The notes: generated by a model not told the origin, from the letters alone. DNA of 64,000 nt from Leptotrichia hofstadii (GCF_007990525.1 NZ_AP019823.1:682001-746000); one strand, 5' to 3'; numbered from the stretch's first letter, positions 28,692 to 36,167 are shown. A program made the numbers and translations.

Positions 28692-29435
28692 GTCAAGACC
28701 ACCCTTCAAAAGGGTGGCTTGCTCTACGGCTATAAGCCGTCGGGTCTCCTACTTCGTCTAAAGACGATACTTGACCTTCGTTCAAGCTACTGTTGTATTT
28801 GACTCGTTGCTACCTCTTAAAGAGGTATCCGTACTACTTGCTACCCTTAAAAGGGTCTTCATATTCCTTTACACTTAACTTGTCCATCGCTATATCATGT
28901 TTCTCCTGTTCGGCTATATATTTTTTTATTGTCGCTTCATTTAAGCCTACTGTACTTACATAATATCCTTCTGACCAGAAATGTCTGTTTCCAAATTTAT
29001 ATTTTAAGTTTGCATGCTTATCAAACATCATCAATGCACTTTTTCCTTTCAGATATCCCATAAAACTTGATACACTTATTTTTGGTGGTATGCTTACCAG
29101 CATATGCACGTGATCTTTCATCAGATGTCCTTCTATTATTTCAACTCCTTTATATTCACATAATCTTCTTAAAATTTCTCCCACACTTTTTCTGTATTGA
29201 CTATATATAATTTTTCGTCTATACTTAGGTGTAAATACTATATGATACTTACACATCCATTTAGTATGAGACAGGCTATTAGTTTTATTAGCCATATAAA
29301 CACCTTCCTTTCATTAATAGTAGCTTGAACAACTCTATTATAATGGAAGGTGTATTTTGTTGCAAACTTACGTTTCCGCACCCGCATAGCGGGTGGTTTT
29401 ATGTTTCGCACGCTTTGCGTACTCAACTGACTAAA
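28692..29435 (-). mobile_element. IS200-type element (IS200/IS605 superfamily)
   Basis: About 744 bp carrying only tnpA. It has no terminal inverted repeats but subterminal hairpins at both ends. On the tnpA-downstream side there are four in a row, including CCACCCTT..AAGGGTGG and ACGGCT..AGCCGT. On the other side, GCACCCGC..GCGGGTG, ACGC..GCGT and GACT..AGTC. The pentamer TTGAC (minus strand) occurs at both borders (28692-28696 and 29436-29440), as expected for single-strand cleavage next to a target-like pentamer. Borders are therefore inferred from TTGAC. No TnpB/IscB partner is present. Confidence 0.7.
28834..29295 (-). CDS. tnpA: IS200-family Y1 transposase TnpA
   Basis: A 153-residue HUH/Y1 single-strand transposase. 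The metal-binding pair is in 'KDHVHMLVSIPP' near residue 62, and the catalytic Tyr is in the helix 'NEATIKKYIAEQEKHD' near residue 126. 'YHIVFTPKYRRK' near residue 17 is the family N-terminal block. Full length and open, so it may be active. Confidence 0.94.
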   Translation of the reverse strand: MANKTNSLSHTKWMCKYHIVFTPKYRRKIIYSQYRKSVGEILRRLCEYKGVEIIEGHLMKDHVHMLVSIPPKISVSSFMGYLKGKSALMMFDKHANLKYKFGNRHFWSEGYYVSTVGLNEATIKKYIAEQEKHDIAMDKLSVKEYEDPFKGSK

Positions 29436-29444
29436 GTCAATAAT

Positions 29445-29475
29445 AAAAAAATAGGTTCTTTTGAACCTATTTTTA
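29445..29475. terminator. Bidirectional terminator-like hairpin
   Basis: ATAGGTTC (29451-29458) pairs with GAACCTAT (29463-29470) around a 4-base loop, with A and T runs on either side. It lies between the IS200 and the tRNA-Leu relic, with no intact gene left to serve. Confidence 0.7.
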
Positions 29476-29515
29476 TTTTCTTTAAAATCTATATAACGCT
29501 TTTATTTTAAGCATT

Positions 29516-29571
29516 TGGTGCGAATGATGGGACTTGAACTCATACGGCTACTGCCACTACCCCCTCAAGAC
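29516..29571 (-). other. 3' fragment of tRNA-Leu(GAG): probable left attachment site of the ICE
   Basis: On the minus strand this reads as the anticodon loop (TTGAGGG), variable arm, T arm and acceptor 3' end (ATTCGCACCA) of a tRNA-Leu(GAG). The 5' half of the tRNA is missing. It differs from the intact tRNA at 26462-26547 in the variable arm and has an A-C mismatch in the T stem. tRNA 3' halves are the usual attachment sites of tyrosine-recombinase elements. Its orientation predicts an intact minus-strand tRNA-Leu(GAG) at the right end of the element, beyond this window. Confidence 0.7.
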
Positions 29572-29787
29572 ATTTTTCTATATTGATACACTAAATAAAT
29601 GAAATATCCTTATCCTTATTAAACCGTTATTTTTACTAAGGGTAGGGGTATTTTATAAATATATATATTTTTAAAAAATCTTATTATTTATTTTAAACCA
29701 AAATCAAAATGTTGGAAAAATGTTGGAAAAATATTTTTTTAAATTTTGTTATATTTATACTTTTTTAGAAATTTTGTATGTAAAAAA

Positions 29788-30120
29788 CTACTTTTTATTT
29801 TTATAATAAAATTCATTTAATTTATCTAGTATTTCTTTTTTATCTTCATCAGAAATATCATCAGATCCAAAAAATGCCATATTATTTTTTTCTAATATAT
29901 CTTTAGAAATTATAGTTTCTTTCTCCTCTGTACTTAAAATATACTCAGGTGTTACATTAAACAATTTGGCTAGTTTAATAAGACTTTCTCCGTTAATCTT
30001 ACGTTCACCATTTTCATATCTTGAAATAGTTGAACGAAAAACTCCTAATTTATTTGCTACTTCATCTTGAGAATATCCAAACTTTTCTCTTAAAATTCTC
30101 AATCTATTTTTATATTTCAT
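29788..30120 (-). CDS. XRE-family transcriptional regulator (element repressor 1)
   Basis: A 110-residue protein with an N-terminal lambda-repressor-like helix-turn-helix (about residues 5-60, 'GYSQDEVANKLGVFRSTISRYENGERK') and a short acidic tail. The tail, 'MAFFGSDDISDEDKKEILDKL' around residues 80-100 and then NEFYYKNKK, closely matches that of the next gene. No peptidase domain is present. It lies 22 bp downstream of the second repressor gene, so the two form an operon transcribed away from the element. Expected to control the ICE's lysogeny-like switch; target sites not proven. Confidence 0.85.
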   Translation of the reverse strand: MKYKNRLRILREKFGYSQDEVANKLGVFRSTISRYENGERKINGESLIKLAKLFNVTPEYILSTEEKETIISKDILEKNNMAFFGSDDISDEDKKEILDKLNEFYYKNKK

Positions 30121-30142
30121 GTTAAAAGCATTTCTCCCTAAA

Positions 30143-30535
30143 CTATTTTTTTATTTTAAATTTTTGCTTGAAATAAAATTCTTGTATTGTATTAAAAAGT
30201 TCTTCTTTCTCTTTATCATCAATTTTATCAGAATTAAAAAAAGCTATATTATCATTAATTAATCTTTCTTTAGACAAAATATTTTCTGTTTTGAATCCCA
30301 TTAAGTACTCTGGGTTTATTTTGTATATTTTTGATAAAGCTACAATTCTGTCAACAGGAATACGAGATATTTCACCACTTTCATATCTTTGTAAAGTTGT
30401 TGCAGAAACCGAAGTTGAATATTGTTTTAATTTTTCAGAAACTTCTTCTAGACTAAATTTATATTTTTTTCTAAATAATTTTAAATTATTCGCTATTGTA
30501 AGTTTACGATTTTTAGAATTAACATTTTTTTCCAT
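30143..30535 (-). CDS. XRE-family transcriptional regulator (element repressor 2)
   Basis: A 130-residue helix-turn-helix protein (HTH about residues 15-70, 'KFSLEEVSEKLKQYSTSVSATT' region, with ERYESGE-like 'LQRYESGEISR'). Its tail, 'IAFFNSDKIDDKEKEELFNTI' followed by QEFYFKQK, is homologous to that of the adjacent repressor. This points to a tandem duplication with diverged DNA-binding heads. First gene of the leftward operon, facing the Cro-like gene across 250 bp. AGAGGAG precedes the start. Confidence 0.85.
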   Translation of the reverse strand: MEKNVNSKNRKLTIANNLKLFRKKYKFSLEEVSEKLKQYSTSVSATTLQRYESGEISRIPVDRIVALSKIYKINPEYLMGFKTENILSKERLINDNIAFFNSDKIDDKEKEELFNTIQEFYFKQKFKIKK

Positions 30536-30561
30536 TACATATGCTCCTCTTTAACAATACA

Positions 30562-30589
30562 ATTATACTTTATTTTTCTTAAAATGCAA
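30562..30589 (-). promoter_or_regulatory. Promoter of the repressor operon
   Basis: Minus strand: TTGCAT (plus 30584-30589), 16-bp spacer, perfect TATAAT (plus 30562-30567), about 30 bp before the repressor-2 start. Confidence 0.6.
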
Positions 30590-30693
30590 AATAAAAACTC
30601 AAAAAAAATCTTTTTAAGCTATAAATTTTTATATACTCTACTATATAAGTAACCACTCTTATTATAATTTTACTATATTATACACAAAAAGTA

Positions 30694-30740
30694 AACAATT
30701 ATAAAAAAATTGTTGACAAATTTTAAATATATGATATAAT
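30694..30740 (+). promoter_or_regulatory. Rightward early promoter with overlapping dyad
   Basis: Perfect TTGACA (30713-30718), 16-bp spacer and perfect TATAAT (30735-30740). A 7-bp inverted repeat, AACAATT (30694-30700) and AATTGTT (30708-30714), runs into the -35. It is a likely operator for one of the XRE proteins. Confidence 0.7.
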
Positions 30741-30786
30741 TAAATTGCCAAAAGGGAACAATAAATAAAATGTAGGAAGTGATAAA

Positions 30787-30987
30787 ATGAATAAAAAATT
30801 ATTACGTTCAAAAATGGCTTTAAATGATGATAATAATCAAAGTTTAGCACGTAAATTGAAAATAACTAAAGGTTCGATTTCTAATAAAATTAACGGTTTT
30901 AATTCATTTAAAATAAGTGAAATGAATTTTATAAGACAAGATTATAAATTATCTGATAGGGAATTTATCGAAATTTTTATAGAATAA
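30787..30987 (+). CDS. Small Cro-like helix-turn-helix protein
   Basis: A 66-residue protein made almost only of an HTH: 'NNQSLARKLKITKGSISNKING' resembles phage Cro/DUF739-type regulators. It is the first gene under the strong rightward promoter and is divergent from the two XRE repressors, the classic layout of a genetic switch. The ribosome site is TAGGAAGTGAT. Confidence 0.75.
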   Translation: MNKKLLRSKMALNDDNNQSLARKLKITKGSISNKINGFNSFKISEMNFIRQDYKLSDREFIEIFIE

Positions 30988-31050
30988 TTTTTTTTATAAT
31001 TTTTTGTGCCAAAATGCAACAAAATATAAAAATATAAGGGATCTAATATC

Positions 31051-31818
31051 ATGGTAAAAAATGAAAATTATTTAGTTATTCAAGGTTGGATGATTGCAGA
31101 ACTGAAATTAAAAGGAAATGAATTATTAATATATGCTATTATATATGGATTTTCTCAAAATAATCAGCAATTTACAGGTAGTCATAGATACTTAGCCGAT
31201 TGGTGTAATTCAACTAGACAAGGAATAATGAAAAATATTGAAAGTTTAATTAAGAAAAACTTATTAGAAAAAAAAGAAGTTTATATTAATAATGTAAAAT
31301 TTTGTAGGTATAGAACACTAGATATAAATGTAGAATATTTACAGGGTGTAAATAAAGTTGATAGGGATGGTAAACAAAGGTTACAGAGGGATGTAAACAA
31401 AAGTGATAAGGATAGTAAACAAAGTTTACAGAATAATAAAGAGGATACTATAGATAATAATCTATTAGATAATATAGATTCTCTTCTCTTTATGGAAAAA
31501 TGGAACAAATTAGCAAAAGAATGTGAATTAAGTTTAATAAAATCTTTTACAGAGAATAGGAAGAAAAAATTATCTGAACTACTTGAGAAATATACTCAAG
31601 AGGAAATTTTAGAAACGATGTTTAAAATAAAAAATATAAACTTTTTACTTGGAAGAACTGATAAATCAAATTGGAAAATAACATTTGATGACTTTTTAAA
31701 TGAGGAAAAATTTATAAAAATACTGGAAGGAGGTTATTATGATGGATTTAAATCAATTAATAAACAAAAAAATAGAACAGTTACAAAATCAACAACAAAA
31801 AGGAAATATGGATTTTAA
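31051..31818 (+). CDS. Replication-initiator-like winged-helix protein
   Basis: 255 residues. The N-terminal third ('YLVIQGWMIAELKLKGNELLIYAIIYGF', with 'YLADWCNSTRQGIMKNIESL') is the winged-helix domain seen in replisome organisers and RepA_N/DnaD-like initiators of phages and Gram-positive plasmids. A Lys/Asp/Gln-rich linker with repeated 'KQSLQ/KQRLQ' words follows, then a DnaD-type C-terminal region ('YTQEEILETMFKIKNINFLLG'). The next gene is a DnaC-like loader overlapping by 80 bp, so the pair probably starts replication of the excised element. The origin itself was not identified. Confidence 0.7.
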   Translation: MVKNENYLVIQGWMIAELKLKGNELLIYAIIYGFSQNNQQFTGSHRYLADWCNSTRQGIMKNIESLIKKNLLEKKEVYINNVKFCRYRTLDINVEYLQGVNKVDRDGKQRLQRDVNKSDKDSKQSLQNNKEDTIDNNLLDNIDSLLFMEKWNKLAKECELSLIKSFTENRKKKLSELLEKYTQEEILETMFKIKNINFLLGRTDKSNWKITFDDFLNEEKFIKILEGGYYDGFKSINKQKNRTVTKSTTKRKYGF

Positions 31819-32512
31819 TAATAAAATTAAAGAAGCCATAGAAGCAACGAAACAACTAAAAAAACATGAACTAAAAGAAAAAATTAAATATTTTCTTAAT
31901 ATTTCAAGTTTACCAATTAAATGGAAGGAAAGAACTTTTGAAAATGCTAAAATTTTATCGTTAGAAGAAAAAAAAATTAAACAAAGATTAGAGTACTACT
32001 GTAATCATTTTAAAGAAGCTCAAAAGAATGGGTTGGGATTATATTTATGCGGAGAAGTCGGAACTGGAAAAAGTTTTTATAGTATATGTGTTTTTAATGA
32101 ATTACTAAAAAATGATTTTAAAGTTTATAGAACAACTTTAAATGGAATTTATCAAAGGATTCAATCAACTTTCAGTAATTTTAACAATTTAACCGAAGAA
32201 CAAGTTTTTAAGGACCTGCTTGAAGCAGATTTAATAATATTAGATGATTTAGGAAAAGAAAATATATCTGAAACTTGGGGAAAATCAAAGTTATATTCAA
32301 TATTTAATTTTTTCTATGAAAAAGAAAAATGTATTATTATATCAACAAATTTAGAATCAGAGCAAATTTCAAATTTTATGGATACTCAAGGAAATGATGC
32401 TTTGATAGATAGATTTCGTGAAAAATTATATATTTTAGATTTTTTATGGGAAAGCAGAAGAGATAAAATAGGGAATCAATTGTTCAAGGAATTTTGGAAT
32501 GGAGGTAAATAA
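31739..32512 (+). CDS. DnaC/IstB-like helicase-loading ATPase
   Basis: 257 residues with a basic, Gln/Lys-rich N-terminus and a AAA+ core. Walker A is GEVGTGKS near residue 105, Walker B LIILDDLG near residue 170, and a sensor 'IIISTNLESEQI' follows. Family members load the replicative helicase at phage or plasmid origins. An IstB helper of IS21 is unlikely, since no IstA is near and the neighbour is an initiator-like gene. The start is at 31739 after GGAAGGAGG; a second ATG follows at once. Confidence 0.8.
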   Translation: MMDLNQLINKKIEQLQNQQQKGNMDFNNKIKEAIEATKQLKKHELKEKIKYFLNISSLPIKWKERTFENAKILSLEEKKIKQRLEYYCNHFKEAQKNGLGLYLCGEVGTGKSFYSICVFNELLKNDFKVYRTTLNGIYQRIQSTFSNFNNLTEEQVFKDLLEADLIILDDLGKENISETWGKSKLYSIFNFFYEKEKCIIISTNLESEQISNFMDTQGNDALIDRFREKLYILDFLWESRRDKIGNQLFKEFWNGGK

Positions 32513-32514
32513 TA

Positions 32515-32679
32515 ATGTCTTTAGAACTAGAAAAAATTTATACAGTAAAAGAAGTTGCTGAATATGGTAGATGTACACCACAATATATTTATAAATTGAT
32601 AAAAAGAAAAAAAGTTAAAGTGATTTTATTTGGAGGTTATAAAATAAAAGAGTCTGAAGTAAAAAGAATCTTTGGATAA
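32515..32679 (+). CDS. Excisionase-like small DNA-binding protein
   Basis: A 54-residue protein with one MerR/HTH_17-like winged helix: 'IYTVKEVAEYGRCTPQYIYKL' split over residues 8-28, then a basic wing. GGAGG lies 8 bases before the ATG, and the gene begins 2 bp after the DnaC-like stop. Such proteins act as recombination directionality factors (Xis) for tyrosine integrases or as small regulators. The Xis role is inferred from size and context. Confidence 0.65.
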   Translation: MSLELEKIYTVKEVAEYGRCTPQYIYKLIKRKKVKVILFGGYKIKESEVKRIFG

Positions 32680-32807
32680 TATTAAGTTTTTTACGAAGAA
32701 TAAAAAGTAAATATTACAGAATAACATACGAAAGTTAAAAAGACTATAAAAAGGCTAATAATAAATTAAATTGAATGATAAATTTAAATAAATTAGGAGG
32801 AAATAAT

Positions 32808-33596
32808 ATGAAAATAATTAGTGTGATTAACCCAAAAGGTGGAGCAGGAAAGACGACAAGTGCAATAAATATTGCATATGCCTTAAAAAATAAGGATAAA
32901 AGAGTTTTATTAATTGATACAGATCCAAGAGGAGCGATAGCTTCGTATCTTGATATAAGAAATGATAATACGGTTTTTGAAGCGTTAAAGGAGTGCTATG
33001 ATAGTTTGGGAATGGTTGATAAGGAAAAGTATATAAATAAAAAAAATGAAGTGGATGTAGTAATCAGCAATATTTATTTTAATCAAATTGATGAATTTTT
33101 TAAAAGGGAAGGAGATGAAAGTGGACAGGAGCAACTGAAAATATTTAGAGATTTTTTTGAAAACTTTAGTGAATATGACTTTATAGTAATTGATACAGAA
33201 GGGACTGTAAATAATACAGTCAAAGGAATTTTAAATGTAACAGACTATGTTTTTGCACCTTCAAAAGTTTCGTTTATAGATACGAATGGACTTAGGGATT
33301 TGCTTGAAATGATGGAGATTGCAAAAATTGACAATCCCAAAATTAAACTTTATAAAATATTTTTTGTACAAGTAAAGGAAAATACAAAAGTTTTTAAAAA
33401 GGCACATATGGAAATGAAAGAGATTTTAAAAGAAATGTATTCGGATATTTATGTGAGAGAAGATGCAAATATATTAAATTCGATGGAAAAGCATAAAGAT
33501 ATATTTAGCTTTAAGAAGAGCAGTAATGCGGCAATAGATTATAAAAATTTAGTGAATGAATTTTTGTATAATGAAATTTATATAAATGAAGGATAG
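32808..33596 (+). CDS. parA: ParA/Soj-family partition ATPase
   Basis: A 262-residue deviant-Walker ATPase: 'NPKGGAGKTTSAINIAYAL' at residues 8-26, 'LLIDTDPRGAIASYL' near residue 40 and 'YDFIVIDTEGTVNNTV' near residue 125. It positions or segregates DNA, or loads conjugation machinery. The start ATG at 32808 follows TTAGGAGG; an in-frame upstream ATG at 32775 lacks a site. Downstream come a palindrome, a large hairpin and a putative partner gene, a partition-locus layout. Confidence 0.88.
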   Translation: MKIISVINPKGGAGKTTSAINIAYALKNKDKRVLLIDTDPRGAIASYLDIRNDNTVFEALKECYDSLGMVDKEKYINKKNEVDVVISNIYFNQIDEFFKREGDESGQEQLKIFRDFFENFSEYDFIVIDTEGTVNNTVKGILNVTDYVFAPSKVSFIDTNGLRDLLEMMEIAKIDNPKIKLYKIFFVQVKENTKVFKKAHMEMKEILKEMYSDIYVREDANILNSMEKHKDIFSFKKSSNAAIDYKNLVNEFLYNEIYINEG

Positions 33597-33602
33597 GAAA
33601 GA

Positions 33603-33622
33603 TTTTCTCACATGTGGGAAAA
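33603..33622. repeat. 20-bp palindrome, copy 1 (imperfect)
   Basis: TTTTCTCACATGTGGGAAAA, one mismatch from a perfect dyad. Other copies are at 34418, 35072 and 57842. It lies 7 bp after the parA stop. Confidence 0.85.
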
Positions 33623-33635
33623 CCACTAGTACAAT

Positions 33636-33685
33636 GACAATTTAATAACTGTGTAAAAAATTGAATCACAGTTATTTGAATTGTC
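33636..33685. repeat. Large interrupted inverted repeat between parA and its neighbour
   Basis: GACAATT + ATAACTGTG (33636-33642, 33645-33653) pair with CACAGTTAT + AATTGTC (33667-33675, 33679-33685). That makes 16 base pairs with one small internal loop and a 13-base end loop. A TATAAT (33686-33691) abuts its right end. It could be a centromere, an operator over the next gene's promoter, or an RNA hairpin. Confidence 0.75.
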
Positions 33686-33710
33686 TATAATTTTTTTGAT
33701 AGGAGGTATT

Positions 33711-34322
33711 ATGGATAGACAGGAACTGTTAAATATTAATAAAAATCGAAAAATGGAAGTTGAAAAAAGTTATCATAGCGAATTTGATTTTAATAAATAT
33801 GAGATAACTGATGAAAGGGTTATAAGAGAAGTAACTCAAACTGAAGAAGATATACGGCAAATAGGAAAATTTATGGCAAAAAAGGCTCTTGAAATAGGAA
33901 GAAAATTAAAAAGAGTTCAGGAAATTTTATCAAGTCACGGAACAGGAACATTTGTAGCTTGGTTTACTTCATTAGGGCTTGATAAGAATATGGTTTATCG
34001 TGAAATTAATAGGTGGGAACAGTTTGAAAAATATAGAAATCCTGCGATTGCGGAGGCAAGTGTTAGGACATTGGAGTATATAAAGAAAAACAATGATAAA
34101 CTTGAAGAAGCGGAGATTGTGGAAATTCTTGAAGATCCAGTTGAAGCGGCTAAAAAGATTAAGGAAATAGAGAAAAAAGGCAAGGAAGAAACAGAAATTA
34201 ATTTTGATGAAAAAATACAGAAATTAAGTGAAAAAATTGAAAAAGCATACAGAAATATTGAAAAATGGGAGATGGAAATTAAAAAATTGAAAGGTAGGAA
34301 TGATGATTTTGAAAAAGATTGA
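33711..34322 (+). CDS. Putative partition/DUF3102-like protein
   Basis: 203 residues. The middle part ('IRQIGKFMAKKALEIGRKLKRV', then 'HGTGTFVAWFTSLGLDKNMVYREI') resembles the DUF3102 module found beside ParA on plasmids and ICEs. The C-terminal 70 residues are a Lys/Glu coiled coil. It may be the DNA-binding partner of ParA, in place of a classical ParB, which is absent. Start ATG at 33711 after AGGAGG. Function inferred from fold similarity and position. Confidence 0.6.
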   Translation: MDRQELLNINKNRKMEVEKSYHSEFDFNKYEITDERVIREVTQTEEDIRQIGKFMAKKALEIGRKLKRVQEILSSHGTGTFVAWFTSLGLDKNMVYREINRWEQFEKYRNPAIAEASVRTLEYIKKNNDKLEEAEIVEILEDPVEAAKKIKEIEKKGKEETEINFDEKIQKLSEKIEKAYRNIEKWEMEIKKLKGRNDDFEKD

Positions 34323-34417
34323 TAAAAGTAAGATACATTCAATAAAAATAAGGATAAAAGTATGATTGTTAATTACTGGGGGTGTTATTTTGATGAATAT
34401 GAGTTGATTTAAATGGT

Positions 34418-34437
34418 TTTTCTCACATGTGAGAAAA
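34418..34437. repeat. 20-bp palindrome, copy 2 (perfect)
   Basis: TTTTCTCACATGTGAGAAAA, perfect dyad, followed by TCAAAATTA, which also follows copy 4. Upstream (34362-34412) is only a 16-codon open frame after AAGGA, too short to judge. Confidence 0.9.
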
Positions 34438-34473
34438 TCAAAATTATTTAAGGAAGGAAAATGGGATAAGAAA

Positions 34474-34725
34474 ATGAAAGATTTTATGAAAGTTATGGGA
34501 AGTTTGATAGATAGGATTTTAGGATATATGTTGGCTATTATGTTTGCAATTTCATTTTTTATTAAAGATATAAGTACAATTATATTAAGTGGAGTGCTAT
34601 TGACTGGGTTTACAATTATGTCAATATATGTTGAAGATGTCAGCAGAAGATTAGAGGCATTGAAAGAATTGGAAAAAATTTTAGAAAAAATGGAAGAGGA
34701 GAGTGTATTGGATGAAGAAAATTAA
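34474..34725 (+). CDS. Small two-helix membrane protein
   Basis: 83 residues if started at the ATG at 34474. Two adjacent hydrophobic helices ('YMLAIMFAISFFI' and 'TIILSGVLLTGFTIMSIYV') are followed by an acidic coiled tail (EALKELEKILEKMEE). The frame is also open upstream to a GTG inside the palindrome at 34429, but that start has no ribosome site. No family recognised. It is in a series of small genes between parA and the relaxase. Confidence 0.6.
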   Translation: MKDFMKVMGSLIDRILGYMLAIMFAISFFIKDISTIILSGVLLTGFTIMSIYVEDVSRRLEALKELEKILEKMEEESVLDEEN

Positions 34726-35062
34726 TATAAATAATGGGGTTTATAATTTGAAAAAAAAGAAATTATTAGGAAGAAAAATGAAACATTTTGTTAGGGTATC
34801 AATAATTTTAGGAACCTTCATAATTATTATGAGTATAATAAAATTTCAAGAAAATAATTTAAAAAATAAAATCAAAGTTAATAAAGATGTTCAGGAAAAA
34901 CAACAGCAGGAAATTTTAGATATATGTAGGACAAATAAAGTTATGAAGATATATAGTCAAAATGACGGCGAAAATTTTTATGTTGTTCTTGAGAATAAAA
35001 ATATTTATAAAGTTGATGAAGATAAGCTGGGAAATTATACAATTGGAGAATATTGTAAATAA
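34712..35062 (+). CDS. Small single-pass membrane protein of unknown function
   Basis: About 116 residues with a basic N-terminus, one transmembrane helix ('VRVSIILGTFIIIMSII') and an outer domain of about 65 residues. That domain's hydrophobic/aromatic strands ('ENFYVVLENKNIYKVDEDKLG') suggest a small beta structure. Start ATG at 34712 after GAGGAG, overlapping the previous gene by 14 bp. No recognisable family. Confidence 0.6.
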   Translation: MKKININNGVYNLKKKKLLGRKMKHFVRVSIILGTFIIIMSIIKFQENNLKNKIKVNKDVQEKQQQEILDICRTNKVMKIYSQNDGENFYVVLENKNIYKVDEDKLGNYTIGEYCK

Positions 35063-35071
35063 ATTAATGAT

Positions 35072-35091
35072 TTTTCTCACGTGTGAGAAAA
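35072..35091. repeat. 20-bp palindrome, copy 3
   Basis: TTTTCTCACGTGTGAGAAAA; the two central bases vary between copies. It lies 10 bp after the previous stop and 30 bp before the next gene. Confidence 0.9.
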
Positions 35092-35120
35092 TTAAAAATT
35101 ATATACAAGGATGATGATAT

Positions 35121-35639
35121 ATGAATATAATAAATAATACATTAAATAATAAAACACAAATCGAAATTAATGATAGAATAATAGATGTAAATAATATTGA
35201 AAAAATTGAAAGAAATCCGTTTTCGTTTAAAATATTTAAGTTAAATATAAAATTAATTACAGGGGAAGTGATTCAGGAAAAATATAAATCGCTTAGTGAA
35301 ATGCACAAAAGTTATGAGAAATTTGTAACAGAAGCTGGATTTGACTTTTCTGGAAAATTAAGAGAGGAAAGAGTGAAATATGCAAATGGAAATATACATT
35401 TAAAAGATTTGATAATTATTTCTAGTGAGTTAATAGGGATAAGGCGAATTGGAGAGTTAAGGAAAGGATTAAAATCAATGATGTATCGGGGAGTAAAAGG
35501 AATGTATGATACTAAAATAGAACTATTTTTGAGGGGAGGAAATGTTATTACTTTAGAAGTAGAAAATGAAAAGTATGGTGAATATGATTTTGAGCAATTA
35601 AAAAGAATTTTTGAATCAAAAAAATGTATAGCAGAATAA
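35121..35639 (+). CDS. Hypothetical protein with two similar halves
   Basis: 172 residues, no signal peptide or membrane helix. Beta-rich N-half ('IKLITGEVIQEKYKSLSEMHKSYEKF') and C-half ('IELFLRGGNVITLEVENEKY') have a similar strand-turn-strand-helix layout, like a duplicated PH/YcxB-type fold, but I cannot assign a family. Ribosome site AAGGATGATG. Preceded by palindrome copy 3 and followed by a weak terminator. Confidence 0.6.
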   Translation: MNIINNTLNNKTQIEINDRIIDVNNIEKIERNPFSFKIFKLNIKLITGEVIQEKYKSLSEMHKSYEKFVTEAGFDFSGKLREERVKYANGNIHLKDLIIISSELIGIRRIGELRKGLKSMMYRGVKGMYDTKIELFLRGGNVITLEVENEKYGEYDFEQLKRIFESKKCIAE

Positions 35640-35649
35640 AATAAAATCT

Positions 35650-35683
35650 AAACTAATCGTAATGTATGTTATGGTTAGTTTTT
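35650..35683 (+). terminator. Probable terminator
   Basis: AAACTAA (35650-35656) pairs with TTAGTTT (35675-35681), running into TTTTT. Short stem. Confidence 0.5.
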
Positions 35684-35760
35684 GTAATTATGAGAAGATT
35701 AAAAAAGTGAAAGAGAAAAAGGAATGTTTAGATATTTAAAAAATAATTTGGGAGGGATAT

Positions 35761-36165
35761 ATGAAAATATATGATATAAGATTATTAAGGACAACAACAG
35801 GAAAGGAGCATATATGTTTTTTTTACAAAACTTTACCAAAAAAAAAGATAAATGAAACAATAGATATTTTTAAGAGAAATGTGGGATTAATAGTAAATAA
35901 TCAAATAAATGATGCAAAAATAAAGGAATATATAAGTGAAGAAAAGTTTGTAAAAATTATGAAAATGATAAAGGTAAGTGATAATAAAATAGGAAAATAT
36001 AATATGAAGTTGTATAGAAATGATGAAATATGGATGTATAAAATTGAAAATATTTTAGATACTGATATAAACTTTAAAGATTGTGATATTTTATTAGATA
36101 GAAATTTTTTCATAAATGATAAATATATAAAATATGTGATTATAAAAAATAATATGGGGGTATAA
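35761..36165 (+). CDS. Hypothetical protein upstream of the relaxase
   Basis: 134 residues, Ile/Lys/Asn-rich, with no signal peptide and no recognisable domain. GGGAGG precedes the ATG closely. It ends 2 bp before the relaxase start, so it is probably co-translated with it and may be a relaxase accessory factor; that is only positional inference. Confidence 0.55.
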   Translation: MKIYDIRLLRTTTGKEHICFFYKTLPKKKINETIDIFKRNVGLIVNNQINDAKIKEYISEEKFVKIMKMIKVSDNKIGKYNMKLYRNDEIWMYKIENILDTDINFKDCDILLDRNFFINDKYIKYVIIKNNMGV

Positions 36166-36167
36166 TC

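Noticed and set aside
26462-29571. Intact tRNA-Leu(GAG) and the tRNA fragment as the two ends of a 3-kb element
   Set aside because: They are in opposite orientation and differ in the variable arm, whereas attachment sites are direct repeats of identical cores.
34362-34412. 16-codon frame before palindrome copy 2
   Set aside because: It has an AAGGA site but is too short and has no recognisable product; no second copy supports it.
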